Positions 37,453 through 52,074 are shown, numbered from the stretch's first letter. The stretch: DNA of 64,000 nt from Archegozetes longisetosus (GCA_018873245.2 JAEMBT020000007.1:3737129-3801128), one strand, 5' to 3'. Numbers and translations: made by a program. The notes: generated from the letters alone by a model not told the origin.

Positions 37453-40400
37453 ATGACCAGCTTTTTCCGATTTTTAGCAAATATGTCTTCAAATTGCAAT
37501 AATGACTCAAACGATGACAACAATAATTTTGATCAAAGGTACTGCTGTTTATCAATCGTTATGTATTTTCCTGTTTTATCTCAGTTTCTTACAGTTATTC
37601 CTCAATTTCAAATAAATCTGTTTCTCAAGAATCAATCGTATAAACACTTTTACCTTAATCTTATTTCTAGTTTTTCATTGTTCATAAACTTCATAAATTG
37701 AAATACTTGTTCAAATTTAGTTTCAACTTTAAATTTTGAAGATTTTCGGTTTTGTCTCATAAAAAAGCTTAAAACTCTTAAAAGCATTTTTGGGTCAAGT
37801 TTTCCACAAATATTTCAGTCAATTGAAAGTCTCTATAAAACGTTTGGTTCAGTTTTTGAAAACTTTATCTAAACTAATAGAAAACTAATATTTTTTTTGA
37901 TATAAAGCATTTAAAAAGAAAGTTTGTTAGCGTCACTGAAAAATTCGTAGAATTAGTCAAAACTTTTTCCTTAAATATTTTCCGTAGAGAAGAAGTGCAA
38001 CAAAAATATAAAGCGACAAAAAGATTTGGTAAACCGGTAAAAAGTTAGGATTAAATAGCTTGAAAACCATGTGTTTCTCCTACTTTCCCTTTTGAACCAA
38101 AACCTACATATTATGAAAGTTGATAAGTTGAAGAATAAGTGTAGATAAATAGATACTTATGTTTTCAATGTCGTCCTTACAGGGAAAACTTGTGGCTATT
38201 CTTATTGTAATTAAAAAATAATGAGAATGTCCTTTTAATTCAAACTTTTATCGTACTACAATGAATATGTTTTTCCTTAATTGCAATATTTTAACTTTTG
38301 ACTTTACCACTTTTAAGAGACTATTTCAATTAAATTTTAGGTATTTTTACGATTATTTTTTATTAAAATTGTATTTAATATAAAAAAATAGATCATTCAA
38401 TAGATGATATAATTTGATACATAGACATATACTTAGTTTGACACAATTTCGACTTTCAAACTTTGCTATCAATTTATTGATTCTAATTACAATAAAAGTT
38501 TAGTTAGAAAAATTTCTGACATCAAAAATAATTTAAGCAGATTTAAATCAATATTTGAAGTTTGAAACAAACATGAGCTGATAATTAATGACTTGAAATT
38601 TCTAAAAGTATTTCCTAATAGAAGACATGATTTTCCTGATTTTGATCTTAAGGTTAATTATAAAGTGTTGTGTAATAGGATAAATATCTAGTTTTTTTCA
38701 ATTATAGTTTAAAAATGGCTCTAAAAAGAGAATTATATTGTTATAATTGAGCCAATTAATTAAGAAGTAAGTTAATGGTGTAATTCATAAAAATCATGCT
38801 TAAGCTAATAAAATGATTAATGACACCATAATTCGCTGATTAGACACAACACCACAAACGTTAGACGTTTTTTAGCATTGATTCGATAAGTGCCTTTTCT
38901 TATCACCCAATAACTAAAATTAATAAGTTATGAAAATTACGAAATCTTTCTATATTTGTAATAAATGTTCATTTCATTGAAGTAATCAATTGTAAAAATG
39001 CAAAGCTAAGCCCAAATTATGCAAAATGATTGTGTTAAGCGTACGCATAATTTGATTGTTACTTAAAATTAGTTTGACAATAAATAATATTTTTATAAAC
39101 TAATTTCTCATGTGATTGGTTTGTCTAAATTAGCAGTTCGATAGTCCTCGAATGCAATTACAAGTTGATGTAATACTGACTTATTTTTAGTCTCCAATCG
39201 CTTCAATACATGATGATAGCCTGAAGCCATAAAAATACTTACTATGTTAGTTTAGAAAAAGTTAAGTGCTTTCTCAGAAACATGTTTCAGTCAGGCATTA
39301 ATACTAGAGTTTAGGAAAATTGTTTTTGTAGAAATATTTTCCAGCCTTGATTTGCAATATTTTGTTGGGAATTCTGCACAATTGACTTCTTGATTAGTTA
39401 TAACAAAATTTTGTCATTTATTAGAGACATATTTCGAGCAAGAAAGGCCTTAATTATGGATACTATGTAAATAGCTTTTTTACTATTAATTTTTCTATAA
39501 ATGTTTCACCAGTCTGTCATAAACTTCACTCTTAATTATGAAATTATCTAAGTTTTTGTTTAGACTGGTTTTTACTATAATTTATTTTTTCCAGTTATTG
39601 ATTGAAATATCAATCTATGGGTTTTTACTATGCCTAACATTTTTGAATTTCAGTTTATTAGTTATTGTTATGATCATAACTTTAACGACTTATTTTTCAT
39701 TTGCGATTATGGTCTATTTAAGTGATAAAATTTATTGCTTTTAACTGATTTTTATTAATGTTCAAAAGTTTAGACTTTTATTTAACTTGGCTTTCAATTA
39801 GCTTGAATTTACTGAGAAATTTGTGCTATAGACGAAAACTTGAACGGTATCTAAATATTCAAATTAGGATTTATGACGTGCTCGAAGTCAAAAATTTCTT
39901 ATCGAAAAGTTGAAATTTTATGCGTTTTAAGATATGGATTTTAAAAGCTATTTTCCTTATGAGCCAGATATTTCCTATTGATTATTCGGGAAAATACTTT
40001 AATTTGACGTAAAACTAGAGTAAAAACTTTTATCAATGAATTTGTTTTTATGCCAACAGCTCTGAAAAAGAATCAATTAAACCAATCTTCACTATCAACG
40101 CAGCACCCGATTGTTCATCGCCAGAGCCTGAATACTCCGTTGACGAAGAACAAGAGTCTCAGCATAACTCTTTGACGATCGAGACTATGGACATTAAGCG
40201 ATTCAATAGAAAGAGTCGACAATTACGCCAATCAATGTCTGGAATTCACTTATCACTCCAAGATCGCGATCGTCAAGACTTGACTTTAGCCACACCTGAG
40301 GAGTTTATTAAGAGATTTAATGGAACCAAAGTTATCAATAAGATTTTAATCGCTAATAATGGTATTGCTGCAGTTAAATGCATGCGATCTATTAGAAGAT

Positions 40401-43400
40401 GGAGTTATGAGATATTCAGAAATGAAAGAGCCATCAGATTCGTTGTTATGGTTAGTTTTGATTTGATTTTGATGAATTTTTGCCTTAATTGACTGATTTG
40501 TTGACTGGTGACCTTTAGGTTACTCCTGAAGACCTCAAAGCAAATGCTGAATACATCAAAATGGCTGATCATTACGTTCCAGTTCCCGGTGGGACGAACA
40601 ATAACAATTATGCGAACGTTGAACTGATTGTAGACATCGCTAAAAGAATGAATGTTCAGGTAATTAAACGAAATAATCAACTATTTAAGATAAATGATAA
40701 TAAGTAAGACGAATAACAGGCTGTATGGGCCGGTTGGGGACATGCTTCTGAGTATCCAAAACTTCCGGAGTTGTTGGGAAAGGCTGGAATCGCTTTTATG
40801 GGTCCACCGCATCATGCTATGTGGGCTTTAGGTGATAAGATCGCGTCTTCTATAGTTGCACAAACTGCAAATGTGCCAACACTACCTTGGTCAGGATCGG
40901 GACTGATTAGTAACGACTGGAAGGAAGGAAAGTCATTCAAAATACCTCCAGATCTATACCGTAAAGGATGTGTGACTGATGTTAACGAGGGTTTGACTGC
41001 AGCCCAAAATATTGGCTTTCCTGTTATGATCAAAGCCAGTGAAGGCGGTGGTGGTAAAGGTATTCGTAAGAGTGAATCTCCCGATGATTTTCCTCAGATG
41101 TTTCGCCAAGTGCAAAGTGAAGTTCCCGGAAGTCCAATATTTGTGATGAAGTTGGCGTCGTGTGCACGTCATCTTGAAGTATGCCATTCATTATTGTTGG
41201 AATGTTTCGATAGATTTTTAAATTGATTTGGACGTTTTTTCGCGTTTTAGGTGCAATTATTAGCCGATCAATATGGAAATGCAATATCTCTTTTTGGTCG
41301 CGACTGCTCTATCCAACGAAGACATCAAAAGATCATCGAAGAAGCGCCATGTATTATAGCCGAGGAGTCAACTTTTACTGAAATGGAAAAGGCAGCTGTA
41401 CGTTTGGCCAAAATGGTCGGATATGTCTCTACCGGAACCGTTGAATACCTCTACGATCCAAATAAACAGAAGTTCTATTTCTTGGAACTGAATCCGCGTC
41501 TCCAAGTTGAACATCCGTGTACTGAGATGGTGGCTGATGTGAATCTACCTGCATGCCAACTACAGATTGCTATGGGATTGAAGTTGAATCGAATCAAAGA
41601 AATACGTCTCCTCTATGGAGAGTCTGCGTGGGGTGACTCTGAAATCGATTTCACTAGGTCCAGATCTCGTCCGTGGGGTCATGTGATCGCTGCTAGAATT
41701 ACATCTGAAAACCCTGATGAAGGATTCAAACCATCCAGTGGAACAGTTCAAGAATTGAACTTCAGAAGTAAGACTGATTATAAGTTGCTTCGTGAATTTT
41801 TTATCGTTTGAAGTCTATAATTGAGCAGTTTGCTTGAAAAACGGCATAAGTTAATTGTGTTAAGAAAGTGTCTTATACCGTTCTTTCCGCAAAAGGTTCA
41901 TTCACTTTGATAACTTACCGAAGTGTTTGAAATCTGTTTCGAAGCTGAGTCTAAAAATTACAATTTGTATTGACAGGCAGTAAAAATGTTTGGGGATATT
42001 TCTCTGTGGGTGCATCGGGTGGTCTTCACGAGTTCGCTGATTCTCAGTTTGGACATTGTTTCTCATGGGGTGAAGATCGAGAGGATGCGCGTGAAAACCT
42101 GGTACTGGCCTTGAAAGAGTTATCAATTAGAGGAGATTTTAGAACTACTGTCGAGTACTTGATAACACTTCTTGAAACTGATGACTTCCAGAAAAATGAG
42201 ATAAACACTGGATGGTTAGATAAGTTGATCGCCGAACGCGTCCAATCAGGTTGGCTATGGTTCATATTTTAACTTAATCTTTTGCGAATGACTACTTTTG
42301 AGATCTGCAAATACTTTTATTGAAACTGAGATTGATTGCATTTTCATGACTTGTAACAATTTAATTGCCCTGCAGTTTGATAGTTTACTAGCTAGAGCTT
42401 GTTCTAACAATGTGGTTGTAGACTGATAGAAACAGAATTTCTTAATTGCAATATTTTCTATTTCTTTCATAAAACGCATATTTTATAGCGAAGACAAGAC
42501 GTCACTCAGAGAACTTCGTTTTCCAAATTTCAAAAGGTTTTCCCACTCTATTTCATAGGTTTCATAGAATTATAGTTTCAATTAAACTACGTTTTGCCAT
42601 TGATTCAAATTTGTAAATCAAACTTATTGAACTATTCCAATAGGAAAGCCTAAGACTTCACTCGCACTGATTTGCGGCTGTATTCACGTGGTTGACTCTC
42701 AGCAACAAAATAATTGGCAACATTTTCAGCTATCGTTACAAAGAGGCCAAATCCTTCCCGCAAATACATTGTCGAACACTCAAAATGTTGAATTGATTTA
42801 TGAAGGAACCAAATATGTGGTTAATGTTACAAAATCAGGAGTTAATAGTTATTTTCTAGTGATGAATAACACCTGTAAAGAAGTTGAAGTGCACCGAATG
42901 TCTGACTCAGGATTACTGCTATCAGTTGATCATTCATCGCATACTACTTACATGAAAGAAGAAGTTGATCGATATCGAGTTGTTATTGGCAATCAAACTT
43001 GTGTTTTCGATAAAGAGAATGATCCGACAATTTTGAGATCGCCCTCAACTGGTACTTCAGTTATTCTCTCAGAACTTATTCAAGATTGTTAACCTGTTTG
43101 TATTTCCAGGTAAATTATTGCAATTTCTGGTTGAAGACGGATCTCATGTATACTCAGGTCAGGCTTACGCTGAGATTGAAGTTATGAAAATGGTTATGAC
43201 GTTAACAACTCAGGAATCAGGTGTTGTCCATCATATCAAGCGATCGGGTGCTGTTCTAGAGGCTGGTTCGATACTGGCCAGACTTGATCTCGACGACCCG
43301 ACACGAGTACATCGCGCAGAACTTTTCACTAAAGGATTCGATGCTTTGGATGAGGACAGTATGTGTCAAACAATTGCTAAAGACATTTTTGTAAATTATC

Positions 43401-46400
43401 AAGCTTATGCATTGTTGTTATTAAAGCAGATGATGAATCTTCAGGTGTTTCATCTTCAAGTTCAACAATTGATAGCCATATAACTAATACCGAAACTAAA
43501 TTGAATGTGACGTTCAATAACGCAAAAACGCATTTAGAGAATATTTTGGGAGGGTATGGGTTGCCTGAACCTTACTTTTCGATGAATATGAATCACTATG
43601 TGGAACAATTCATGGACTGTTTACGTGATCCGCGTTTGCCTTTACTTGAATTACAAGATATTATTTCATCGACTTCTGGACGTATTCCAACACAAGTTGA
43701 AAAGTCTATCAGAAAATTGATGAATAATTACTCAAGTAATTGAAGCTATTTTGTCAGTTTTTCGGATAAAAATTGAATTTTATACTAATTTCTACTTAAA
43801 GGTAACATAACCGCTATTTTGGCTGCATTTCCATCACAACAAATCGCTTCGGTGATCGACTCGTACGCGGCAACTCTTCAGAAGCGTTCAGATCGTGATG
43901 TTTTCTTTCTGACTACTCAAGGCATCGTTCAGTTAGTTCAACGATATCGCAATGGCATTCGTGGCCGAATGCGATCATGTGTTCAGGATCTGGTTAGGCA
44001 TTACATCGAAGTTGAGCAACATTTCCAACTAGGGCATTACGATAAGTGTGTTTCTCAATTGAGAGAAAAATATAAAGACGAAGGAATGGCAACCGTTGTC
44101 CAAAAGATATTCTCTCATTTATCTGTCAATAAGAAAAATCAATTAATCATTAAAGTAATTGATATTCTTATTAACCTCTGAATTTCAGTTTTAAAGTATA
44201 GTTTTCCTCTTAATTATCAGTTGATCGATCACTTGTGTGGTCACGAGCCGGGAATCACTGATGAGTTGTCATCGATTCTTAATGCTTTAACAATACTCAA
44301 CAAAGCAGAGAACTCAAAAGTAGCATTGCGTGCACGACAGGTCCTCATTAGTGCACATCAGCCACCCTTTGCTTTAAGACACAATCAAATGGAATCAATA
44401 TTTTTGTCTGCGATCGACATTTATTCACATGAGTTCGAGCCAAACGTTTTGAATAAATTGATTCTAAGCGAAACTTCAATTTTCGATGTGTTACATCAGT
44501 TCTGGTATCATTCAAACATGGTGGTCAGACGTGCGGCTCTTGAGGTAATTACCATGTGAACCAAGTTTCCAAGTGATCATAATTTGATGACTAAATCGAT
44601 TGATCAACATTTAGGTTTATGTTCGACGTGCTTATATCTCATACGAGATGGTTTCACTCCAGCACTCAATCATCGGTACACAAGACCGACACTCAATATC
44701 TTCAGATAGTTTGCACACAAAATCCTCAAGCTCTTCTTCACGAGATAACTCTATTGCTTGCGCTGTCTATCATTTCATACTTCCATCATCCCACCCATCA
44801 ATCGTTAATCATTCCCCAAACAGTTCCTCAGCACAGAGTATTCAAAGCCCATCGATCGCTGTTACAAGTGAATTAAGCGATGAAAATCAAATTATTTCTT
44901 ATAGCAATTATCGGGTAGGACTTATTGCTGCCTTCAATAATATGGAACAATTAGAGGTCAGTTCTTGTACATGAATGGTTTTTCATTGTGATTAATGAAT
45001 CTTGTTTTCTATACATTTGATTTTAGGCTCATTTCGATAATTTAATCGACATTCTCCGTCAATCAGAAGAAGACATAAATGTCGAGAACCAATGGACACA
45101 TCCAGTAAGTGGTGATATTTCTAATTCACCGCCAAACCGTCAAAGAAGTGGTTCATTAATGGCAGCTCGAGAACGCGCTCAATCTATAAGTTTTCAGGCA
45201 TTGATAGAAGACGTAGAACCCATTTATATTGTCAACATTGCCATCAAAACTGACGGAATTGAAGATGCGGTACTCACCAAACGGTTCCAACAGTTTTGCC
45301 AATCAAAGAAAGCAGATCTAGAAAAACAATCGATAAGACGGGTTACATTCTTATGTTGCGATCGTTACCGATTCCCGCGTTATTTCACATTCAGATATCG
45401 CAACGGATACGTTGAGGATACTATCTATCGTCATTTAGAGCCCGCACTTGCGTTTCAATTAGAGATAAATCGTTTGAGAAACTATGATTTAGAAGCAATT
45501 CCGACTGCCAGCCAGAAAATGCATTTATATTTGGGAAAGGCTAAAATTCTAGCACCCGGACAACAAGTGACGGATTTCAGATTCTTCGTTCGAACTATCA
45601 TCAGACATTCTGATCTGATAACTAAAGAAGCCAGCTATGAATTCTTACAGAATGAAGGTTTTAATCGAACAAGTTTCTTATAATTTGATTAATGGTTGAA
45701 ATGATAATAACCTGTTTACTTGAATTGCAGGCGAACGTCTATTATTAGAAGCAATGGATGAACTGGAAGTTGCATTTACCCATTCATTGGCTCCAAAAAC
45801 AGATTGCAACCATATATTCTTGAATTTTGTACCAAAAGTAACAATGGATCCAACGAAGGTACCATATGTACGATAATATCGTTCGCTATTTGCAAAGAGT
45901 GGTTATCTTGTGTTTGGTTTTGTTATTTTAGAATTTAATTTCCTTCCCTCTACTGATGGCTAACTCTTGAACCATTATCCCTTACATTAGATTATTATTA
46001 CTACTATTTAAAGAATTTTTTTATGAGTTTTATACTTGTGGTTTTGGGAACTTAACACACTTCGGATACTAACCAATAAGAATTTAATATATAAGAGAAG
46101 TATATAAAGTATACTTTGTTACATATTATTGCATATTTTGGTGTTGTGGTTGATTGGTTATCGCATGCTTTAGTGACTAATATTGACTATTTAGAAGTAT
46201 TAGATAGAAAAATGATAATTCGATGTTCAATAGATTGCTGAAAATGTCCGAAACATGGTTATGCGATACGGACCACGTCTTTGGAAACTTCGTGTATTGC
46301 AGGCAGAAATTCGAATGATTATTAGATCGACACCTACTTCAAAGTGTACTCCTTTTAGACTATTGCTAGCTAACGAATCGGGTTATTATTTAGATATGCA

Positions 46401-49400
46401 TCTGTATAAAGAAGTGTTAGATCCAGCCTCTGGACAAATGAAGTTCGAGGCCTGGCCCGGAACTGGAAAACCTGGACCTTTACATGATTTGCCTATTTCT
46501 ACGCCCTATATGACTAAAGATTATCTTCAACTCAAGCGATTTCAGGTTTTAATAATGAATTTTTCAAATCTGAAGAATGAATAACCAATGTTTGATTTGA
46601 TGGTAGGCTCAAAGCAATGGCACAACTTATATATACGACTTTCCTGACATGTTTCAAGCGGCACTCATTAAGATGTGGGAAGACTTTCTTGAGTGTCGAC
46701 CTGAGATCGAAATGCCGGCACAAGTGATGCAATGCATGGAACTAGTTCTGGATCCGACCAATCCTTCGCGTATGATTGAAATGAAAAGAGTTCACGGAGA
46801 AAATGACTGCGGGATGGTTGCATGGAGAATGACTCTCTTCACTCCTGAATATCCTGAGGGAAGAGATATTATAGTTATTGGCAATGATATAACGCATCTT
46901 TTGGGAGTTTTTGGTCCTAAAGAAGATATGGTCTTTCAAAAGGCCTCTGAGAGAGCTCGAGCAATGGGAGTGCCTAGAATTTACTTGTCGGCCAACTCTG
47001 GAGCTCGTATTGGTCTCGCAGAAGAAGTTAAGGGCCACTTCCAGGTCAGAATTAATGTCATGTTCAATAAATGGTTGAACCGACGACTGACTTTGAATTG
47101 TTTGAATGATAGGTTGCGTGGTTTGATGAAACGAATCCTGATAAAGGTTTCAAATACCTTTATTTGACACCTGAACAGTACAAGAGAGTTGCCGATTCTG
47201 TTAAAGTAGAGCTCATTGTTGAAGATGGGGAAACGAGATATAAGATAACCGACATTATAGGACAAGGAGACGGTCTTGGAGTCGAGAACTTGAAGTATGC
47301 GGGAATGATTGCTGGCGAGTCGTCGCTCGCCTATAATGAGATTGTGACCATAACTATGGTAACGTGTCGAGCAATTGGTATCGGCTCTTATTTGGCGCGT
47401 TTGTCGCAAAGAGTTATTCAAATTGAAAATTCACATATCATTCTGACGGGTGCCGGAGCTCTAAATAAGCTATTGGGCCGTGAAGTCTATACTTCTAATA
47501 ATCAATTGGGTATTTACTGATATTTTAGTTTAGTTGATTGTTTGTCTAATTTATTGATTGAATTTTAGGAGGAATTCAAATAATGTTTGCAAATGGTGTG
47601 AGTCATACAACAGCTCAAGACGACTTGGAGGGTGTTTCGACTATATTGCGATGGCTATCATATATTCCAAAAACCCGTTATGGTCCACTTCCTATCATCG
47701 AATCACTCGATCCAATCGATCGTGAAGTCATATTCACCCCGACTTCTTCTCCGTATGATCCGCGATGGATGCTTCAGGGTTTGTGATCAATACTAAAACA
47801 TTAATTATCAGAACATTTGCATTTCTGTTGTCTTATAATTAGGTCGAGAGAACGCACAGGGTGTCTGGGAGGACGGTTTCTTCGATCGCGGCTCGTGGCA
47901 GGAGATACTACACGGCTGGGCTCTGACTGTAGTGGCGGGTCGCGCGCGTTTGGGCGGTATTCCTGTTGGCGTGATAGCAGTCGAAACAAGAACTACAGAA
48001 CTGATAATACCTGCAGATCCGGCAAATCTTGATTCAGAAACTAAAGTCGTTTCACAGGCCGGTCAGGTCTGGTTTCCAGATTCATCTTATAAAACAGCTC
48101 AGGCCATACAAGACTTCAATCACGAAGAATTACCACTCATTATATTCGCCAATTGGAGAGGGTTTTCAGGTGGCATGAAAGATATGTACGATCAGGTCGT
48201 GAAGTTTGGCGCTTACATTGTCGATGCTCTCCATGAGTATAAACAGCCGATTATTGTTTACATTCCGCCGTTTGCTGAGTTGCGAGGTGGCGCGTGGGCT
48301 GTTTTAGGTATAGATTGAGGCTTTTAACTCGATTATTTTTGATTATTTATAGAATTTGCTGTTTCATAACAGATGCCACTATAAATCCTCGACACATGAA
48401 AATGTTTGCCGATCCTGACGGGCGCGGAGGTGTTCTCGAACCAGAAGGTACTGTTGAAATAAGATTCCGTCAAAAAGATTTAGTTAAAACTATGCATCGA
48501 TGTGATAACGGATGCAGGCAATTACTGAGTAAGTTCTCAAATGTTAATAAAAGATTCTTGTCATATTATAAACATTACTTTTAATTGAATGTCAGATAAG
48601 ATTAATGAAGTGAACAGTGCGGACGAGAAGAAGCGTTTGGAGAAGGAATTACATGATAGAGAGTCTCAATTGATGGGAATGTATCATCAGGTGGCTCTCT
48701 CTTTTGCTGATCTTCACGACACTCCTATGCGAATGTATGAAAAGGGCTGTATCTGTGATATCGTTCCGTGGCATAAGTCTAGAACTTATTTCTATTGGTA
48801 TTTGAGGCGATCCCTTTATGAAGATCGAGTTAAGAATGAGATACAGAGAGTTGTACTCAATAAGAACGATGCCGAGACCTCTTCGATGATCAGCAGATGG
48901 TTCATTGAACAACATGGACAGCACAACGTATGCAATTAGTTGATATAGTGTTTGATTGCTATAACTAATATTGTATTTGATTTTAGCAACACTTATGGGA
49001 TGATAACAGAGTAGTCGCCGAATGGCTCTCCACTCAAATAGAAACAAATACTTCTACTGTTCTTGAAAATATACGTTGTATTCAGCGCGACGCTTTAGCT
49101 CAACAAATTCAAGGGTATTAACAATTAGTTCACTCTTTGATTGCACTTCAAAAACATTAATCAACTTTATTCTGATTTTAGTCTATATAACGAGTTTCCT
49201 TCAGCAACATTTGATTCATTGGTTCAATTGATTCATTCAGGAATGACTCAACAGCAAAGAACTGATCTTTTAGCCGCTTTGGTCTCACTCGAAGGGCAAT
49301 CACCAAAGTCTTCGACAAACACTTCGAGTAATGCTGACAGCAATGATAGCAACGATCCAAAAAGTGGTGATGAAAGTGTTATTAAAGATGCCATTGAAGA

Positions 49401-49407
49401 TCGATAG
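37453..49407 (+). CDS. ACC: Acetyl-CoA carboxylase (multidomain, eukaryotic)
   Basis: Makes malonyl-CoA from acetyl-CoA, bicarbonate and ATP for fatty acid synthesis and control of fat oxidation. Coding exons: 37453-37538, 40060-40450, 40519-40659, 40720-41178, 41251-41767, 41977-42249, 42644-43051, 43110-43358, 43427-43735, 43802-44154, 44221-44544, 44615-44956, 45027-45657, 45731-45858, 46234-46545, 46607-47044, 47113-47509, 47569-47778, 47843-48307, 48373-48528, 48596-48927, 48987-49114 and 49182-49407. Every phase matches; the product is about 2424 residues, full length. Biotin carboxylase shows [29 protein letters not shown] and [16 protein letters not shown]. The biotin site is EVMKM, with lysine about 785 at 43187-43189. 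The carboxyltransferase (from about residue 1600) shows [23 protein letters not shown] and [16 protein letters not shown]. An AMPK-type site QSMSGIHL lies at about residue 89. Exon 44615-44956 holds a Ser-rich stretch. The start is uncertain (37453, 37483 or further upstream). Confidence 0.97.
37539..40059 (+). other. First recognised intron of ACC
   Basis: Phase-2 intron of about 2.5 kb, AAG|gtactg to ccaacag. AT-rich and T-rich, with no repeat or internal gene recognised. The plus-strand frame at 39538-39744 is hydrophobic low-complexity sequence and probably not an exon. Confidence 0.6.
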
Positions 49408-49826
49408 ATAGTTATTAGCTTAAAATTTGTTTGAAAGATTGAAAATATTTTATTTTTTATGTTGATTCCTCAGATTAACATGAATTTCAATTTTTATATG
49501 TATTGATTGTAATGATGTTCAAATTTTTTCTCAGATGTTATTGTTTGTTAATTTTCTAATCAATTTTTAAATGCATTCCAAACCATTAAAAATACGTTGA
49601 AAATCTAAATTGAAGCGCTTATTGATAAATTTGTGTTTCATTGAATTGTTTAGAAATAATTAAAATTCTTTATATATTAAATGAATAAAATATATTTTGA
49701 CTCAATATTTATTACACAACTCGATTTTACAATAAGTTAATTGAAGTGAAACAGAAGTTAACAGATAATAAATTGAGTATAAAAAGTGTATTATCACCTA
49801 TAATGAAAACAATATTTAAATATTAA

Positions 49827-52074
49827 TTATACACTTTGGGCTCGGAAAACTCTTTCCCTATAGACTCTGTCTCTGTGCTCTCTGGTAAAGATATAACCGA
49901 TATCTGCATCAATTCTTCGACATTTTTCAGCAAATCTCTGTCTATCTCTGGCCAATTGTTCCCATTGTCCACATCGCGCCTGACGCGAAGCATAATCCCA
50001 AACATGTAAAACCCGAATCGAGGGCTTCTCAGTAGAGAAGTTGACTTTTGCTGATATTCTATCGTCGGATGAAACGTCTGAATAACTCAAACTCCACTTC
50101 TCGTTTGCTTTTCTCACTGATTCTTCAATAGCTGTCATTTCTTTTTCTTCTTCGGCTAATTGTTGATCAAATGTTGACGAAATCGGATTTGAGAATGAGG
50201 CGCAACTATCAATTTCATCTATTCCTATATGAACGAAAAAATGTTCATAAGACCATAAAAAAATGCACTAAGCGATCAAACTAACGCGTAAGGCGATAGT
50301 TGTTTGATCTAAAAATTCGGAAAAGTGCCAAAAATTGACTTTAATTAATGAATTGGATGAGTGAAAGCTTAGAAACATTGGAAGAAAATCATAACTGATT
50401 TAAAAAGTTATGCACTATTAAAATAATAACTGTTAGAGTGAAGACTTGTCTTTTAAAAGGTTTAGGTACAACTGAAAGAATATTTAACTTAATTAAGCTA
50501 GTTCCAAAAGCTATAACTGAATATTTGATATACTTTCAAAAGTTTAAGGGCGACTCGACTCAAATGCTTTGAGCCTAATATAATGTGATCGTTAGAGTGA
50601 GTCAAGTCTTCCTTAATTTTTGAAACAGAATCCAAGTTTTAAATATAAAGCTAAAACCTATACAGTGTTATGATTTAAGTTATGCGTCAACCTTTTGTTA
50701 CTCTTTTGAAACAATGACAACTTTCAGTGTCATCGAGAATACAAGATTGAGATATAAATTGTGACTAACTTCTAAAAGTAGTGCAACAATTCAATGATTG
50801 ACTTTTGTATAGATTCAAGTTTTGGAACTCACTTTCAATTAGACACTATCAATAGTCTGCGCAACAGCCGTAAATTGAATATAACCTGAAGATAAGTTTT
50901 TAAGAGTTCCACATTTTTCAGTAAACTTTATGAAGATTGAAACAAAATTTGCATAAAATGCTCGGACAAGTTTGATTGACATTTAGACCTCTATTATTTT
51001 AGTGAAAACGCAATGCAAGCAGAAAACTCGGATTCACTAGAAGGCAAAAATGTTGCAATAGATTTACAAATCAAGATAATTGTTGCTCAACTTATTTCAA
51101 GAATTTTTGGCGCTTTGCTCAATAGTAGTTAAAAGGAAACGAACAAAAATTGCAATTTGCTTCAATTAACACTTACCACTATTTGTGTTGTTGAGAGTAC
51201 TTTCATGCTTCAATGGTTTGGACTCTTTGCTATAGAAACAGTCGAAAAAAAAACTTTTACACATCATTTCCAGATCTGATCCAATTACATCCACAAGACA
51301 CGTTAATTCTTCGTCAGAAGACGTGTCACCGTCAACGCTGTCATAACTATCGCTATCGATTATGATTGATATGATATCATTTTTGTAGTTAGAAAAAGAC
51401 ATCGAGAAACAAGGCGCCTGAGGACAAGGTATCGACTTCGAGGACTTCGTCGAGCTTTTCTTCTTTCGTCTCCTTCTCTTTCGTTTTTTCTTCTTTTGTC
51501 TATCATTTTGCATGGATTGGAGGACAATTTGGTCAGAGATTTGTATTTTATCACTTCTTTTATCATTACTAGAATCAGAATCAATGCTTGAATCACAATT
51601 ATTAGCAGATGCTACTCTTTCGTCATCAGAAAAGGCAGTCCTGTCTGCAGACGATGACGAAGGAGAGAGACAATCACTTTCACTAAAAGTCATATCGAGA
51701 CTGAGACCACAATTAAGGTGCAGACTATTATTTAAATGTAAGTCGTTCTTCACTGTTGAACCCATTTTTTTCACTACTTGAGTCGGCAATAAATCATCCA
51801 AATGTGAACTATTATGAAACAAATGGTTACTAAACGAATTGTTATTGTCGATATAGCTGTGGCTAATATTTGCTAATTTCGCACTAATGCCAGAAATAAA
51901 TTTTGCACAAAAATTTCGTGGCGGATAAGAAAATGGAATGGAACCAAAGTAAGAGGATTCAGACAAAGATCTACCAGGTATCTGAGACCTCTTCGGCCAA
52001 TATATGGGATGCGACGAATTCCGTTCCAAAAGATAATTTTTAGAATTTATTGATGAGCACATAATCTGTGACAT
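49827..52074 (-). CDS. PPP1R15: Protein phosphatase 1 regulatory subunit 15 (GADD34/CReP family)
   Basis: Recruits PP1 to dephosphorylate eIF2-alpha, restoring translation after stress. Two exons, 51177-52074 and 49827-50224, are joined in phase 1 (431 residues), with a 952-base intron in which I see nothing else. The C-terminal core is diagnostic: an RVxF-type PP1 docking motif KVNF (residues 359-362), followed by HVWDYASRQARCGQWEQLAR and DRQRFAEKCRRIDADIGYIF, matching the GADD34/CReP segment that contacts PP1 and actin. The long N-terminal exon is poorly conserved, Ser/Asp-rich, with one very basic Lys/Arg run (about residues 195-210) and an acidic stretch after it, as is usual in this rapidly evolving family. 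The start is the first ATG of the exon. Confidence 0.9.

Noticed and set aside
39538-39744. Hydrophobic plus-strand frame inside the first ACC intron
   Set aside because: T-rich sequence yields hydrophobic codons by chance; no splice sites join it in phase to the neighbouring ACC exons.
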